64,000 bases of DNA from Psychrobacter sp. APC 3281 (GTDB lineage Bacteria > Pseudomonadota > Gammaproteobacteria > Pseudomonadales > Moraxellaceae), in the NCBI RefSeq assembly GCF_030407815.1, contig NZ_JASDCS010000007.1, positions 124,001 to 188,000 on the forward strand. The letters are read 5' to 3'. A program made the position numbers and the translations under genes. Under the pieces are notes generated by a model. That model did no database searches. It saw only the letters and a list, made by a program, of their open reading frames with translations, and was not told where the DNA came from. Positions 46,813 to 57,684 of the stretch are shown piece after piece; position 1 is the first letter of the stretch; every line of letters starts with the position of its first letter.

Positions 46813-47844
46813 ATGGCAACAGCGTCTACTACTGATAATAATCAACAAGCTAACCACAACATACCTAAGACACAGCACGCCGTACTCATACGCGAGTTTG
46901 GTGAGCCTGAAGTAATGAAATACCAAGATGGTGCTGATGTCCCTGAGCTACAGGATGATCAAGTACTGGTAAAAATTGCCTATGCTGGAATTAACCCTGT
47001 CGATTATAAAACCCGCCAAGGTAAAGGCTGGGGTGCAGAGAACATTCGTAAAGACAAGTTTGAGAATGATCAGCCAGCTATTTTAGGATTCGATGTGTCA
47101 GGCGAAGTAGTCAGCAGCAATAGCGACGAATTTGCTATCGGCGATAGAGTAGCGGCTTTGACCTTTAGCGGTGGTGGCTACGCGCAATATGTGGCAGTAG
47201 ATGCCAAGTTGCTTGCGAAAGTACCAGACAATGTCACTTTAGAGCAGGCAGGTGCTTTGCCTTGTATCGGACAAACGGCGCTACAATTTGTGGATTTTGC
47301 TGATATAAAAACAGGTGAGCATGTGGTGATTAATGCACCAGCAGGTGGTGTTGGTCATTTACTAATTCAACTGCTCATGAATAAAGTGGCGCAAGATAAT
47401 ATTAAGGTAACGGTAATTTGCTCGCCAGAAAAGTATGCCAAGCTTGATGAGCTGATAAACGCATCTAAGCTGGCGGGTTGGATAGATTATACCAAAGATG
47501 AAGCGTTCCCTGACCTGCAAGCCGACGTGCTACTTGATTTAGTCGGTAATGATGCAGGTGTCCGTGCGCTTAGCGTTCTCAAATCAGGTGCCCGAGTAAA
47601 TGTGTTGCCAACTATCTGGGTTGATAAGCTCAAAGAAGCCAGTCAGCGAAAAGACTTAGTAGTAGCAGGCTATAAAGCGCAGCGTAGTGGTCAAGATATG
47701 GCGCGTGTTTTACGGGAAGTGGCCGATGGTAAGTTAACTTTAAAAATTCAAAAAACCTATTCACTCTCAGAAGTTGTTGCAGCACACCACGAGCTACAAA
47801 AAGGCGATGCTTTTGGCAAGATTATCTTGGCCGCTGCTGAGTGA
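46813..47844 (+). CDS. Zinc-independent NADP-dependent MDR oxidoreductase
   Basis: A 343-residue medium-chain dehydrogenase/reductase of the quinone oxidoreductase type. The N-terminal GroES-like domain has 'VLIREFGEPEVMKY', 'VLVKIAYAGINPVDYKTRQG' and 'ILGFDVSGEVV'. The Rossmann domain shows 'LPCIGQTALQFV' and the nucleotide loop 'VVINAPAGGVGHLLIQL'. Cysteine ligands for a catalytic zinc are absent. The substrate is not known; quinones or enones are typical. A polar 20-residue N-terminal leader precedes the domain. The ribosome site is AAGGATATTCTACG. Confidence 0.87.
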   Translation: MATASTTDNNQQANHNIPKTQHAVLIREFGEPEVMKYQDGADVPELQDDQVLVKIAYAGINPVDYKTRQGKGWGAENIRKDKFENDQPAILGFDVSGEVVSSNSDEFAIGDRVAALTFSGGGYAQYVAVDAKLLAKVPDNVTLEQAGALPCIGQTALQFVDFADIKTGEHVVINAPAGGVGHLLIQLLMNKVAQDNIKVTVICSPEKYAKLDELINASKLAGWIDYTKDEAFPDLQADVLLDLVGNDAGVRALSVLKSGARVNVLPTIWVDKLKEASQRKDLVVAGYKAQRSGQDMARVLREVADGKLTLKIQKTYSLSEVVAAHHELQKGDAFGKIILAAAE

Positions 47845-48039
47845 ATATCAAGATTGCCTAATTATTAGATAGTGTTTGGTAGGATTTATTAGTAAAGGGA
47901 TGTCTGTTGAAACCCAGTAAACTTAACTGATGACTTAACAAATCATACAAAAGTTTTATTTTGAACAACAGAACGTCCCTGTAGTCTTCGCTTGTTTATC
48001 ATAGGATAGAAAGCGAACGATACTAATAAAGGAAATAAT

Positions 48040-48912
48040 ATGACTATCAACGATAAGGCTATCAACAATAAGACCAGCAATGAAAAAACAGATGACCAGG
48101 TTGCCTATGAGTCTAAAGTCCGTGCAGAGATAGAAGCATGGAAGAACCCTGATAAAGGAATTTTGGATAAAACGCTAGCAGTGTTTAATACCCCTGTGGT
48201 AGCAGCCGGTGATGCGCTGATGGAAGCTCCACAATTTGGTGATTCTCTAAAAAAAGCAACTGAGGAAACGATTAGTGCTTTGAGTGATGCAGCCAATTGG
48301 ACACTAGATACTCAAGACGTTATCGATAGCTATCAAGAGGAAGTAGATATTAACGATTCCTCTATCAAAACGCTTGGTGACATTAAACGTCTACCTATTG
48401 CGGTTGTAGATAAACAAGTTAAGCTTTTTAAAAGCAAATATGTAGCGCTAACCAGTGCGCAAGGGGTGACTACAGGGGTTGTAGGCTGGGCAGGTATCCC
48501 TGCTGATGTCGTTGGACTTATTACGGCCAACCTACGTGCGATTGGAGAATATGCAACGTACTATGGCTTTGATATCAATAATGAAGGCGAACAACTATTT
48601 GCGATGTCTTTATTGGCTGTAGCAACTTCTGCCTCTGTTGAGGAGCGTAAAGCGGCGTTAGATGACACTCAGGGGATGATTAAAGATCCAGAAACTCAAG
48701 CATTCAATCAGATCAATGAAGAGGTCATGTCTCGTGTACTGCGTCAAACAGCGACTAAAGTAGCCACTAACATCGTTAAGACAAAAGCGGCGCAAATTAT
48801 TCCAGCGGTAGGCGCAGTAGTCGCAGGTGGTGTTAATGCTAGCTACACTGCCAATGTGTGTGAAGCTGCTTATCAGTGTTACCGTGAGCGTTTTTTAGAT
48901 CGTCTCGCGTAA
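48040..48912 (+). CDS. EcsC family protein
   Basis: This 290-residue protein is assigned to the EcsC family. The core 'SAQGVTTGVVGWAGIPADVVGLITANLRAIGEYATYYGFD' (about 143-183) and the following 'EGEQLFAMSLLAVATSASVEERKAAL' are typical, as is the C-terminal hydrophobic helix 'IIPAVGAVVAGGVNASYTANVCEAAYQCYRERF'. EcsC was named from a Bacillus ABC transporter locus, but its role is unsettled. No ABC transporter gene is next to it. Start after AAAGGAAATAAT. Confidence 0.82.
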   Translation: MTINDKAINNKTSNEKTDDQVAYESKVRAEIEAWKNPDKGILDKTLAVFNTPVVAAGDALMEAPQFGDSLKKATEETISALSDAANWTLDTQDVIDSYQEEVDINDSSIKTLGDIKRLPIAVVDKQVKLFKSKYVALTSAQGVTTGVVGWAGIPADVVGLITANLRAIGEYATYYGFDINNEGEQLFAMSLLAVATSASVEERKAALDDTQGMIKDPETQAFNQINEEVMSRVLRQTATKVATNIVKTKAAQIIPAVGAVVAGGVNASYTANVCEAAYQCYRERFLDRLA

Positions 48913-48944
48913 GAATTAGATGACTCGTTAAGTCAGTGATAGTA

Positions 48945-49562
48945 TCAAGATGTAAGCATATGCCGAAACGTTAGACTGATTCGTCCAGTATCGACCGTCT
49001 TTGTCTTAGTGATCGTATGTTTCCAAAAGGTTTGTGTATCACCGTGCATCACAACGAGCTGACCAGACTCAAGATGAAGTTCAACTTTGTCTTGAGTTTT
49101 TTTATGTTTAAAAACAAATTTACGTGTGGCACCAAGCGACAAGGAGGCGATGACTGGTTGATGACCGAGCTCTTTTTCGTCATCAGCGTGATAGCCCATA
49201 CCATCAGCGCCAGAAGGATAGTAATTAAGCAGGCAGGTATTAAAATTGGCAGTGACACCAATCTCTGCTAAAGCTTTTTCGATTTTCTGTTTCACGTGAA
49301 ACACTTTATCTGACCATGGAACAGTTTGCCGCACATGTCCTGAGTATTGATAGTCTGCATCTGTATCTCCCATCCAGACAATTTTCCGAGTGGTTATATG
49401 GGTCTTACCAAATAACGTCACGATGTCTGGCTGCCAAGGTTGCTCATTTAGTAGAGTGTTATAAAGGGCAGTGGCATCGTCGATAATAATGCCTAGATCA
49501 TTCACCTTACCATCATAGGGTAGTAAGTTATCCGTGGGTGCAGGAGCAAAGAGGTCAGTCAT
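48945..49562 (-). CDS. AlkB-like 2-oxoglutarate/Fe(II) dioxygenase
   Basis: A 205-residue non-heme iron dioxygenase of the AlkB/ALKBH type, which can remove alkyl groups from nucleic acids by oxidative dealkylation. The His-x-Asp iron ligands are in 'GMGYHADDEKELG', the distal His in 'TFWKHTITKT', and the 2-oxoglutarate-binding Arg pair in 'TGRISLTFRHM'. 'PVIASLSLGATRKFVFKHK' is typical. The nucleotide-recognition lid ('VPWSDKVFHVKQKIE') resembles ALKBH2/3-like bacterial homologues. The alkylated DNA or RNA substrate is not known. Confidence 0.88.
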   Translation of the reverse strand: MTDLFAPAPTDNLLPYDGKVNDLGIIIDDATALYNTLLNEQPWQPDIVTLFGKTHITTRKIVWMGDTDADYQYSGHVRQTVPWSDKVFHVKQKIEKALAEIGVTANFNTCLLNYYPSGADGMGYHADDEKELGHQPVIASLSLGATRKFVFKHKKTQDKVELHLESGQLVVMHGDTQTFWKHTITKTKTVDTGRISLTFRHMLTS

Positions 49563-49582
49563 AATTTAGTCGTTGTAAATCC

Positions 49583-50473
49583 TTATTTACTGCTTTGGTA
49601 GTGCTCGTTAATAATTTGAGCGCATAGTTCAGGCGCTTCCATTGGTAATAGATGACCATGATCTGTCAGCGAAATAAGACTGCTATCTGGGACAAACTTC
49701 TTCCATTGTTTTCGTACTTTGTCATTGATGAACAGGGTAGGCTTGCCTGTAATCAAGGTGTAGGGACAGCGTAGTTTTTTGAGTGCGGCATCGATATGAG
49801 GTGCGCCAAAATAATTGGCCAGCTCTTGTTCTGGTGCAAATATAAGCGTATAGCTACCATCTGTATTTTTGCTCAAACTTTGCTCAGCAAATATTTGCAA
49901 GTGCTCATCGCTGATACGCTTATAGGCACGCTGCGCACGTAGGCTTTCGTAATAACTATGGGTACTTGGCCAAGTAGATTGCTTGGTTAACGTGCTTTTG
50001 AAAGGCTCGCGGCTCAGTAGGACAGAGCGTGGCAAAAGGTTATATAAGGTGGCTTGGTGTTTGGTAAATGTGACAGGCTCAATCAAGTACAACTGCGAAA
50101 AAAGCTCTGGACGTTTGGCAGCTGCCATCGCTGTAGCCGTAGCCCCTTGCGAGTGACCAATACCTACGACAGGCTTATCTTGGGTCTTTTCTAAAAACTC
50201 AATCAGCATATCGGCATCTTGCTCGCGCGTCAGACGACGGCTTTGCGGCTTATCATACCAGTAGCCACGCAGGGCAAGTGAGCTGATATCAAATTCAGTG
50301 GCTAGCTTGCTCAATAGTGGTGTATAAGTGCCAACGGTAAAACTATTACCACTATAAAAATGTGCTGGCGCGCGGGGAGTAGATCTTGAATCTAGCGGCT
50401 GATTAAACTGGCTAAGGTCATAGTAACGTGCTTGTTTTCCGCCAAGATTAATACGGTTTGTGAATGCTTCCAT
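49583..50473 (-). CDS. Alpha/beta hydrolase
   Basis: A 296-residue alpha/beta hydrolase. The nucleophile elbow is Gly-His-Ser-Gln-Gly in 'PVVGIGHSQGATATAMAA' (Ser near residue 108). The oxyanion side and acid appear near 'LRCPYTLITGKPTLFIND', and the catalytic His in 'LTDHGHLLPMEAPE'. A central cap segment ('LYNLLPRSVLLSREPFKSTL') follows the elbow. No signal peptide. Substrate unknown, possibly an ester or epoxide. It is just upstream of the alkB-like gene (20 bases), so likely co-transcribed. Confidence 0.85.
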   Translation of the reverse strand: MEAFTNRINLGGKQARYYDLSQFNQPLDSRSTPRAPAHFYSGNSFTVGTYTPLLSKLATEFDISSLALRGYWYDKPQSRRLTREQDADMLIEFLEKTQDKPVVGIGHSQGATATAMAAAKRPELFSQLYLIEPVTFTKHQATLYNLLPRSVLLSREPFKSTLTKQSTWPSTHSYYESLRAQRAYKRISDEHLQIFAEQSLSKNTDGSYTLIFAPEQELANYFGAPHIDAALKKLRCPYTLITGKPTLFINDKVRKQWKKFVPDSSLISLTDHGHLLPMEAPELCAQIINEHYQSSK

Positions 50474-50554
50474 AAAATAAACACTTCCTTGTGACTTATT
50501 TTGAGTGATTTTTTTGCAGTTTGTCTTCTTATGATTGAGTTGACTTAATGAATC

Positions 50555-52471
50555 CTAGTTATCTTCACCTAAGAAGCCACCGCTTTGACGTTGCCACAGT
50601 CGAGCGTAGACACCATTCAATGCTAACAGTTCATCATGACTACCTTGCTCAATGATACGGCCTTGATGCATAACGACCAGTCTATCTAGTGCAGCAATAG
50701 TAGACAGTCGATGGGCAATAGCAATAACGGTCTTGCCGGTCATGATGTCATTTAAGCTTTCGGTAATGGCATATTCGATCTCAGAATCTAGCGCACTGGT
50801 TGCTTCATCCAAAAGTAAAATCGGCGCATTTTTTAGCATAACACGTGAGATAGCGATACGCTGACGTTGACCACCAGATAGTTTGACTCCGCGTTCACCC
50901 ACTTGGGTATCAAGTCCTGTATTGCCTTTATCATCGTACAGATCTTTGATGAAATCCCATGCCTGAGCTTGTTTGGCAGCGATCATAATCTCTTCGTCAG
51001 TAGCATCAGGACGACCATAAGCGATGTTTTCACGCACGGTGCGATGTAGCAATGACGTATCTTGAGTCACCATACCAATCTGTTGACGCAATGATTCTTG
51101 CGTAACCGCATCAATAGCCTGACCATCAATTAGAATCTTACCGCTATCGACATCAAAGAAGCGCAGTAGCAAATTGACCAAGGTCGATTTACCAGCACCT
51201 GAACGCCCAACCAAACCAATCTTTTCACCTGGCTTAATATCTAAGTGGAAGTTGTCCAACAGTTTGATATATGAGTTAGGAGCGCGCTTAGCGATGCTAG
51301 TACCATCGACAGGCTCGCCAGTTTGTCCATTGTATTCTTCGTCATTTTCATAACTGAAGTCAACATGGTCGAACACGATACGTCCGTCCGTGACGGCTAG
51401 CGCTGGCGCGTCAGGTTTATCAATGATCGTCTGCGGTGCTGACAACGTACGCATACCGTCCTGAACTGTACCGATACTCTCAAACAAACTGGCTGTCTGC
51501 CACATAATCCAACGCGTCAAACCATTTAGACGTAATGCCATAGCTGTCGCAGCAGCAATGGCACCAACACCAACTGCGCCTTGTTGCCACAAGTACAATC
51601 CAATACCTGCCGTACTACTGACCAAAATCACGCTAATAAGATGGGTCGATACTTCTAAATAGCTGACCCAGCGCATCTGCGCATGAACCGTACCTAGAAA
51701 CTGTCCCATGGCATTTTTGGCATAGCCAAGTTCACGACGAGAATGGCTAAATAGCTTAACAGTCATAATATTGGCATAAGCATCAGTGATTCGCCCTGTC
51801 ATCAAGGCACGAGCATCTGCTTGCACAATCGCTGTCTCCTTGAGCTTAGGGATAAAGTACCAAATAGTGATGGCAACCAAGACCAGCCAAATGACAAATG
51901 GAATAAGTAGTAAGCTGTCTAAATTAAACAAAATCACCCCTGAGGTGATAAAGTAGACAGAGACATACATAAACATATCGGTGACAGTCATCACGGTATC
52001 GCGTACTGCTAGGGCTGTCTGCATTACTTTAGCTGAGACACGTCCCGAAAATTCATCTTGATAGAACTGCATGGATTGCCCAAGCATGCGCTGATGAAAA
52101 CGCCAGCGCATCTGCATAGGAAACACACCTTGCAAGGTCTGAAAGTGGATAAACGATGACAAGGCAATCCACAATGGGCTTACTATCATGACAGCGAGCA
52201 TGATGAGCAACATGTCGCCTTTTTCTACCCATAAGTTTTGCGGTGTATAAATACCCAACCAATCGACGATATTACCTATCCAAGCAAACAGCATGGCCTC
52301 GTAGATACCGATACCAGCGGACAAAATCATAAAGATTAGTAGCCAGCCGCGTAGGCCATTGGTGCATGCCCACAAAAATTTCAGCATACCATCGCGAGGT
52401 GATGGCAATGGCATAGGGGTGTCTGGAAAGGCGGGTAGGCGGTTTTCAAAAAAGCGAAATAAAGCATTCAT
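50555..52471 (-). CDS. ABC exporter, fused permease and ATPase
   Basis: A 638-residue half-transporter with six membrane segments (about 40-330) and a C-terminal ATPase. It has Walker A 'GLVGRSGAGKSTLVNLLL', the Q loop 'IGMVTQDTSLLHRTVRENIAYG', signature 'VKLSGGQRQRIAISRVML', Walker B 'ILLLDEATSALD' and the switch 'AIAHRLSTIAALD'. The domain layout is that of MsbA/MDR-type exporters. The substrate is unknown. The start codon lies at 52471, with 81 bases separating its stop from the alpha/beta hydrolase. Confidence 0.9.
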   Translation of the reverse strand: MNALFRFFENRLPAFPDTPMPLPSPRDGMLKFLWACTNGLRGWLLIFMILSAGIGIYEAMLFAWIGNIVDWLGIYTPQNLWVEKGDMLLIMLAVMIVSPLWIALSSFIHFQTLQGVFPMQMRWRFHQRMLGQSMQFYQDEFSGRVSAKVMQTALAVRDTVMTVTDMFMYVSVYFITSGVILFNLDSLLLIPFVIWLVLVAITIWYFIPKLKETAIVQADARALMTGRITDAYANIMTVKLFSHSRRELGYAKNAMGQFLGTVHAQMRWVSYLEVSTHLISVILVSSTAGIGLYLWQQGAVGVGAIAAATAMALRLNGLTRWIMWQTASLFESIGTVQDGMRTLSAPQTIIDKPDAPALAVTDGRIVFDHVDFSYENDEEYNGQTGEPVDGTSIAKRAPNSYIKLLDNFHLDIKPGEKIGLVGRSGAGKSTLVNLLLRFFDVDSGKILIDGQAIDAVTQESLRQQIGMVTQDTSLLHRTVRENIAYGRPDATDEEIMIAAKQAQAWDFIKDLYDDKGNTGLDTQVGERGVKLSGGQRQRIAISRVMLKNAPILLLDEATSALDSEIEYAITESLNDIMTGKTVIAIAHRLSTIAALDRLVVMHQGRIIEQGSHDELLALNGVYARLWQRQSGGFLGEDN

Positions 52472-52840
52472 AGGCAGTAATAAAACATCAATAGCAGTAC
52501 GTCAAGATGAACGAGAGGACTCGTTATCTAGAATCTTTACTTTTGTGATTGGGATTAGGTGCTATTTTAGCAAAATTACTAATCATACCTGCATGCTAAT
52601 TGTAATTAGCTTAAGAATAGCTAGGTTTTGAAAGCTTCAGTTATAACCATAATAAATAGATTGCTGTAGAAAACATATTTTGTTACATTCTATATCCAAA
52701 CTTATTCATAGTTTAAATATTGCTTTTATAAGTATGATTTTATTGCAAATATCAGCTGATTAGCAGGCATTTTATCTAATGGTTTTTATAAATGTACGAA
52801 CAGTAATAACTCAACATTGAAGTTCAAAAGGTAGCAGTGA
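52472..52840. other. Divergent intergenic region, ABC exporter / EamA gene
   Basis: A 369-base spacer without a supported gene. It includes a perfect inverted repeat GCTAAT-TGTA-ATTAGC at 52595-52610, which may be an operator. Confidence 0.45.
52595..52610. promoter_or_regulatory. Inverted repeat GCTAAT-N4-ATTAGC
   Basis: Perfect 6-bp arms with a 4-base spacer. The position between two divergent transporter genes fits a dimeric regulator, which is inference. Confidence 0.4.
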
Positions 52841-53689
52841 ATGATGTATTTAATAATAGCGGTGCTATGTAGCGTCGCCGTCTCAGTACTTTTGAAAATA
52901 TTGCGCCAGAAAAATATAGATATTCGTCAGACCATCGTGGCAGGCTATCCTGTGGCTTTTTTACTGACTTGGGTATTACTAAAACCTGATATAGGTGCCA
53001 TTCATGCGCTTGATAGCGCTTGGAGCATCATCATCGCGCTTGGGGTACTATTGCCTGCTGTATTTATTATTCTCGGACGAGCCATTGAAGCGGTGGGGAT
53101 GGTAGCAACCGACGCGTCTCAGCGCTTATCACTCATTATTCCTATCGTAGCGGCTTTCTTGCTATTCGGTGAGGTGCTGACTGGTACACGTATACTTGGA
53201 CTGGCATTGGGTTTTCTAGCATTAGGTGCGCTCGTCTATCGACCACAGCATAACGATATTAATCGCCAAACAAAGCATACGCCATTATGGTTATTCGGGG
53301 TATGGGCAGGCTACGGCATTATTGATATCTTGTTCAAACAAGTTGCCAAACAAGGTGCGGCCTTTCCGTTAACTCTACTGGTAAGTTTTGGCGTAGCAGG
53401 TGTATTGCTTTTAGTCTATTTACTTGTCACGCGAGTACGTTGGCAAAAACAAGCGCTTATGACAGGTCTACTGCTCGGCGCATTAAACATGGGCAATATT
53501 TATGCTTATGTGCGGGCACACCAAGTGCTGCATGATTCTCCTAGCATCGTCTTTACTGGTATGAATGTCGGTGTTATTGCCGTAGCGACATTGATCGGCG
53601 TAGGTGTGTTTAAAGAGCAGCTAAACCGTATCAATATAATAGGGTTAGTATTGGCAGTCTGCTGTGTAGGGGTACTATTTTTGGCGTAA
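52841..53689 (+). CDS. EamA/DMT family transporter
   Basis: A 282-residue membrane protein of the drug/metabolite transporter (EamA) superfamily with about ten hydrophobic segments in two repeats. Family marks are 'LSLIIPIVAAFLLFGEVLTGTRILGLALGF' in the first half and 'SPSIVFTGMNVGVIAVATLIGVGVFKEQLNRINIIGLVLA' in the second. The N-terminus is short. The substrate cannot be inferred. It may start one codon downstream (ATG-ATG). Confidence 0.82.
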   Translation: MMYLIIAVLCSVAVSVLLKILRQKNIDIRQTIVAGYPVAFLLTWVLLKPDIGAIHALDSAWSIIIALGVLLPAVFIILGRAIEAVGMVATDASQRLSLIIPIVAAFLLFGEVLTGTRILGLALGFLALGALVYRPQHNDINRQTKHTPLWLFGVWAGYGIIDILFKQVAKQGAAFPLTLLVSFGVAGVLLLVYLLVTRVRWQKQALMTGLLLGALNMGNIYAYVRAHQVLHDSPSIVFTGMNVGVIAVATLIGVGVFKEQLNRINIIGLVLAVCCVGVLFLA

Positions 53690-53865
53690 AGCGCACTGTC
53701 CAAAAGTATTGGTTTCATGATTTTTGGGCTATATTGTCACGTATCCTATATAGGCATATAAATCATCCTATGATAAGGTTATCTACAAATAACACGGCTT
53801 GTATGGAATAAAAAAGCTTAGTTTATGATATTTAACTTAACCAATAAAAATAGGATACAGGCTCA

Positions 53866-54756
53866 ATGGAATACGATAAGCAATTACAGCGTATAAAAAA
53901 TAGTTCGGGTTTTATTGCTGCGCTTGATCAAAGTGGCGGCAGCACACCGAAAGCGTTAGAGACTTATGGTGTCAACAGCGACGACTATGATAATGATGAG
54001 GCCATGTTTGATTTGGTTCATGAAATGCGTGCTCGTATCATGACGTGTGACTGTTTTGATAGTGAGCGTGTACTTGGTGCAATCTTATTTGAAGACACCA
54101 TGGAGCGCGAAGTCAACGGCAAGTCGACGGCCAATTACCTCTGGGAAGATAAAAATATCGTACCATTTTTAAAGGTAGACAAAGGTCTGGCTGAGCAGCT
54201 GAGCGGCGTACAAGTCATGAAGCCGATTCCGAATCTAGATCTATTATTAGATAAAGCAAAAAACTATCCTGTATTCGGTACTAAAATGCGCTCAGTTATC
54301 TATGAGCCAAATGTCGATGGTATTGAGCTTGTGGTACAACAGCAGTTTGATGTGGCTAAGCAAATTATTTCAAAAGGTCTGATGCCTATCGTCGAGCCAG
54401 AGGTCAATATTGAAAGCACTCAAAAGCATGAGTGCGAGCTACTACTAAAGGCAGATATTCTGCGCAATCTGGAACGCTTGAATGACGAACATCAAGTGAT
54501 GCTCAAGCTGACCCTGCCAGAAGCAGCAGGGTTTTATCAGGAGCTGATTGACCATCCTAAAGTGTTAAAAGTTGTGGCGTTATCTGGTGGCTATAGTCGT
54601 AGCGATGCTTGCGCCAAGCTCAAACAAAACCCAGGTATGATTGCGAGCTTCTCACGTGCCTTTACTGAAGGCTTGAGTAAGCAACAAAGCGATAGCGAGT
54701 TTGCTGAGACCATTAATGCTTCAATTGAAGAGATTTATGAAGCGTCAAAAGTTTAA
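53866..54756 (+). CDS. fda: Class I fructose-bisphosphate aldolase
   Basis: This enzyme cleaves or forms fructose 1,6-bisphosphate through a Lys Schiff base, without metal. The 296-residue protein has the N-terminal 'GFIAALDQSGGSTPKALETYGV', 'VLGAILFEDTMEREVNGKST' and 'MLKLTLPEAAGFYQELIDHPKVLKVVALSGGYSRSDACAKL', where the catalytic Lys lies in 'VMLKLTLP'. This is the bacterial class I type as in Staphylococcus. A second, class II aldolase may exist elsewhere in the genome. The start follows TAGGATACAGGCTC, and a terminator follows. Confidence 0.92.
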   Translation: MEYDKQLQRIKNSSGFIAALDQSGGSTPKALETYGVNSDDYDNDEAMFDLVHEMRARIMTCDCFDSERVLGAILFEDTMEREVNGKSTANYLWEDKNIVPFLKVDKGLAEQLSGVQVMKPIPNLDLLLDKAKNYPVFGTKMRSVIYEPNVDGIELVVQQQFDVAKQIISKGLMPIVEPEVNIESTQKHECELLLKADILRNLERLNDEHQVMLKLTLPEAAGFYQELIDHPKVLKVVALSGGYSRSDACAKLKQNPGMIASFSRAFTEGLSKQQSDSEFAETINASIEEIYEASKV

Positions 54757-54802
54757 ACGTAGTAAATAAAAATTCGCACATAAATTATGAGTAAATAAGC
54801 CA

Positions 54803-54862
54803 AAAAAAGCCCTACTAGATAAGTATAAGTACGCCAATACTTAAATAGTAGGGCTTTTCTTA
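54803..54862. terminator. Terminator between fda and thiC
   Basis: A long imperfect stem, AAAAAAGCCCTACTA with TAGTAGGGCTTTT, has an inner AAGTAT/ATACTT arm. A- and T-rich flanks allow it to end both converging transcripts. Confidence 0.85.
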
Positions 54863-54885
54863 TTCCAAAGTATCGGTTATTAACC

Positions 54886-57033
<2,148 letters not shown>

Positions 57034-57261
57034 TCAACACCGCCAGTATCTGCGGGGGTAGGCATCCATCATCTAGACAAATTTATATCATGAACCCACA
57101 ACTTCGACCAAAAATATCGTCGCGCATGGTGCTCATCAAATATTGGACGCAGCTTTATATCCTCTCTTCTTATCTGGTTATGCATCACGCATATTAAGAC
57201 AGTAGTGACGATAAAAATGTATTTCTACGCGCCCTTTGTCATAAATAACAAAGTGCTTAAG

Positions 57262-57386
57262 ACTTCCCTGCGTCGGTACTAACCGCATCAGGTTCGGCGG
57301 GTGATCTCTCAGCGAATGTATTAAGGCGACTACTTTAATAAAGCAAGTTTAATAAAGTGAGCCAAAAATACACCGCACCCCGAGTC
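57262..57386 (-). promoter_or_regulatory. TPP riboswitch (THI element) upstream of thiC
   Basis: On the minus strand, GGGGTGC at the 5' side leads through a P3 arm to CTGAGA, then ACCCGCCGAACCTGATGCGG and GTTAGTACCGACGCAGGGAA, the conserved TPP-binding core. P3 is enlarged: ACTTTATTAAA and TTTATTAAAGT (plus 57332-57358) form an extra stem. The aptamer ends about 262 bases before thiC. Translation or transcription control cannot be chosen by eye, as no clear terminator follows. Confidence 0.95.
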
Positions 57387-57592
57387 TGTCAGTGTTGTAA
57401 ATCAGCCTTCATACTAACAAAATTCTGTACCAACGGCTAATAGTATTTGGATACAAATATTCTGTGTCAAACACACGGTTCAATATTTTCGTGAATAATT
57501 TTTTGAGTGTTAATAAATGAAGATACTTAGTATTACTAGGTTGTAGACAAATTATTCAAATATTATGTAAAGCGAATGAAGGATTCTAGAAG
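57387..57592. other. Divergent region thiC riboswitch / pstS
   Basis: About 200 bases of AT-rich sequence between the riboswitch and the pst Pho box, without a supported gene. It should hold the thiC promoter. Confidence 0.45.
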
Positions 57593-57614
57593 TTGTCATT
57601 AAACTGTCATAAAG
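57593..57614 (+). promoter_or_regulatory. Pho box upstream of pstS
   Basis: Two direct repeats, TTGTCAT (57593-57599) and CTGTCAT (57604-57610), spaced 11 bases apart, match the PhoB site pattern CTGTCAT-N4-CTGTCAT. They lie about 75 bases before the pstS start. This implies control by the PhoB/PhoR phosphate-limitation system, though those genes are not in this window. Confidence 0.88.
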
Positions 57615-57684
57615 ATTTGGCAAGATAACACGCATATCACAAGCAATGCTTTTTTATACCGTTGTTAAACTTCAGGAGTCCTAC

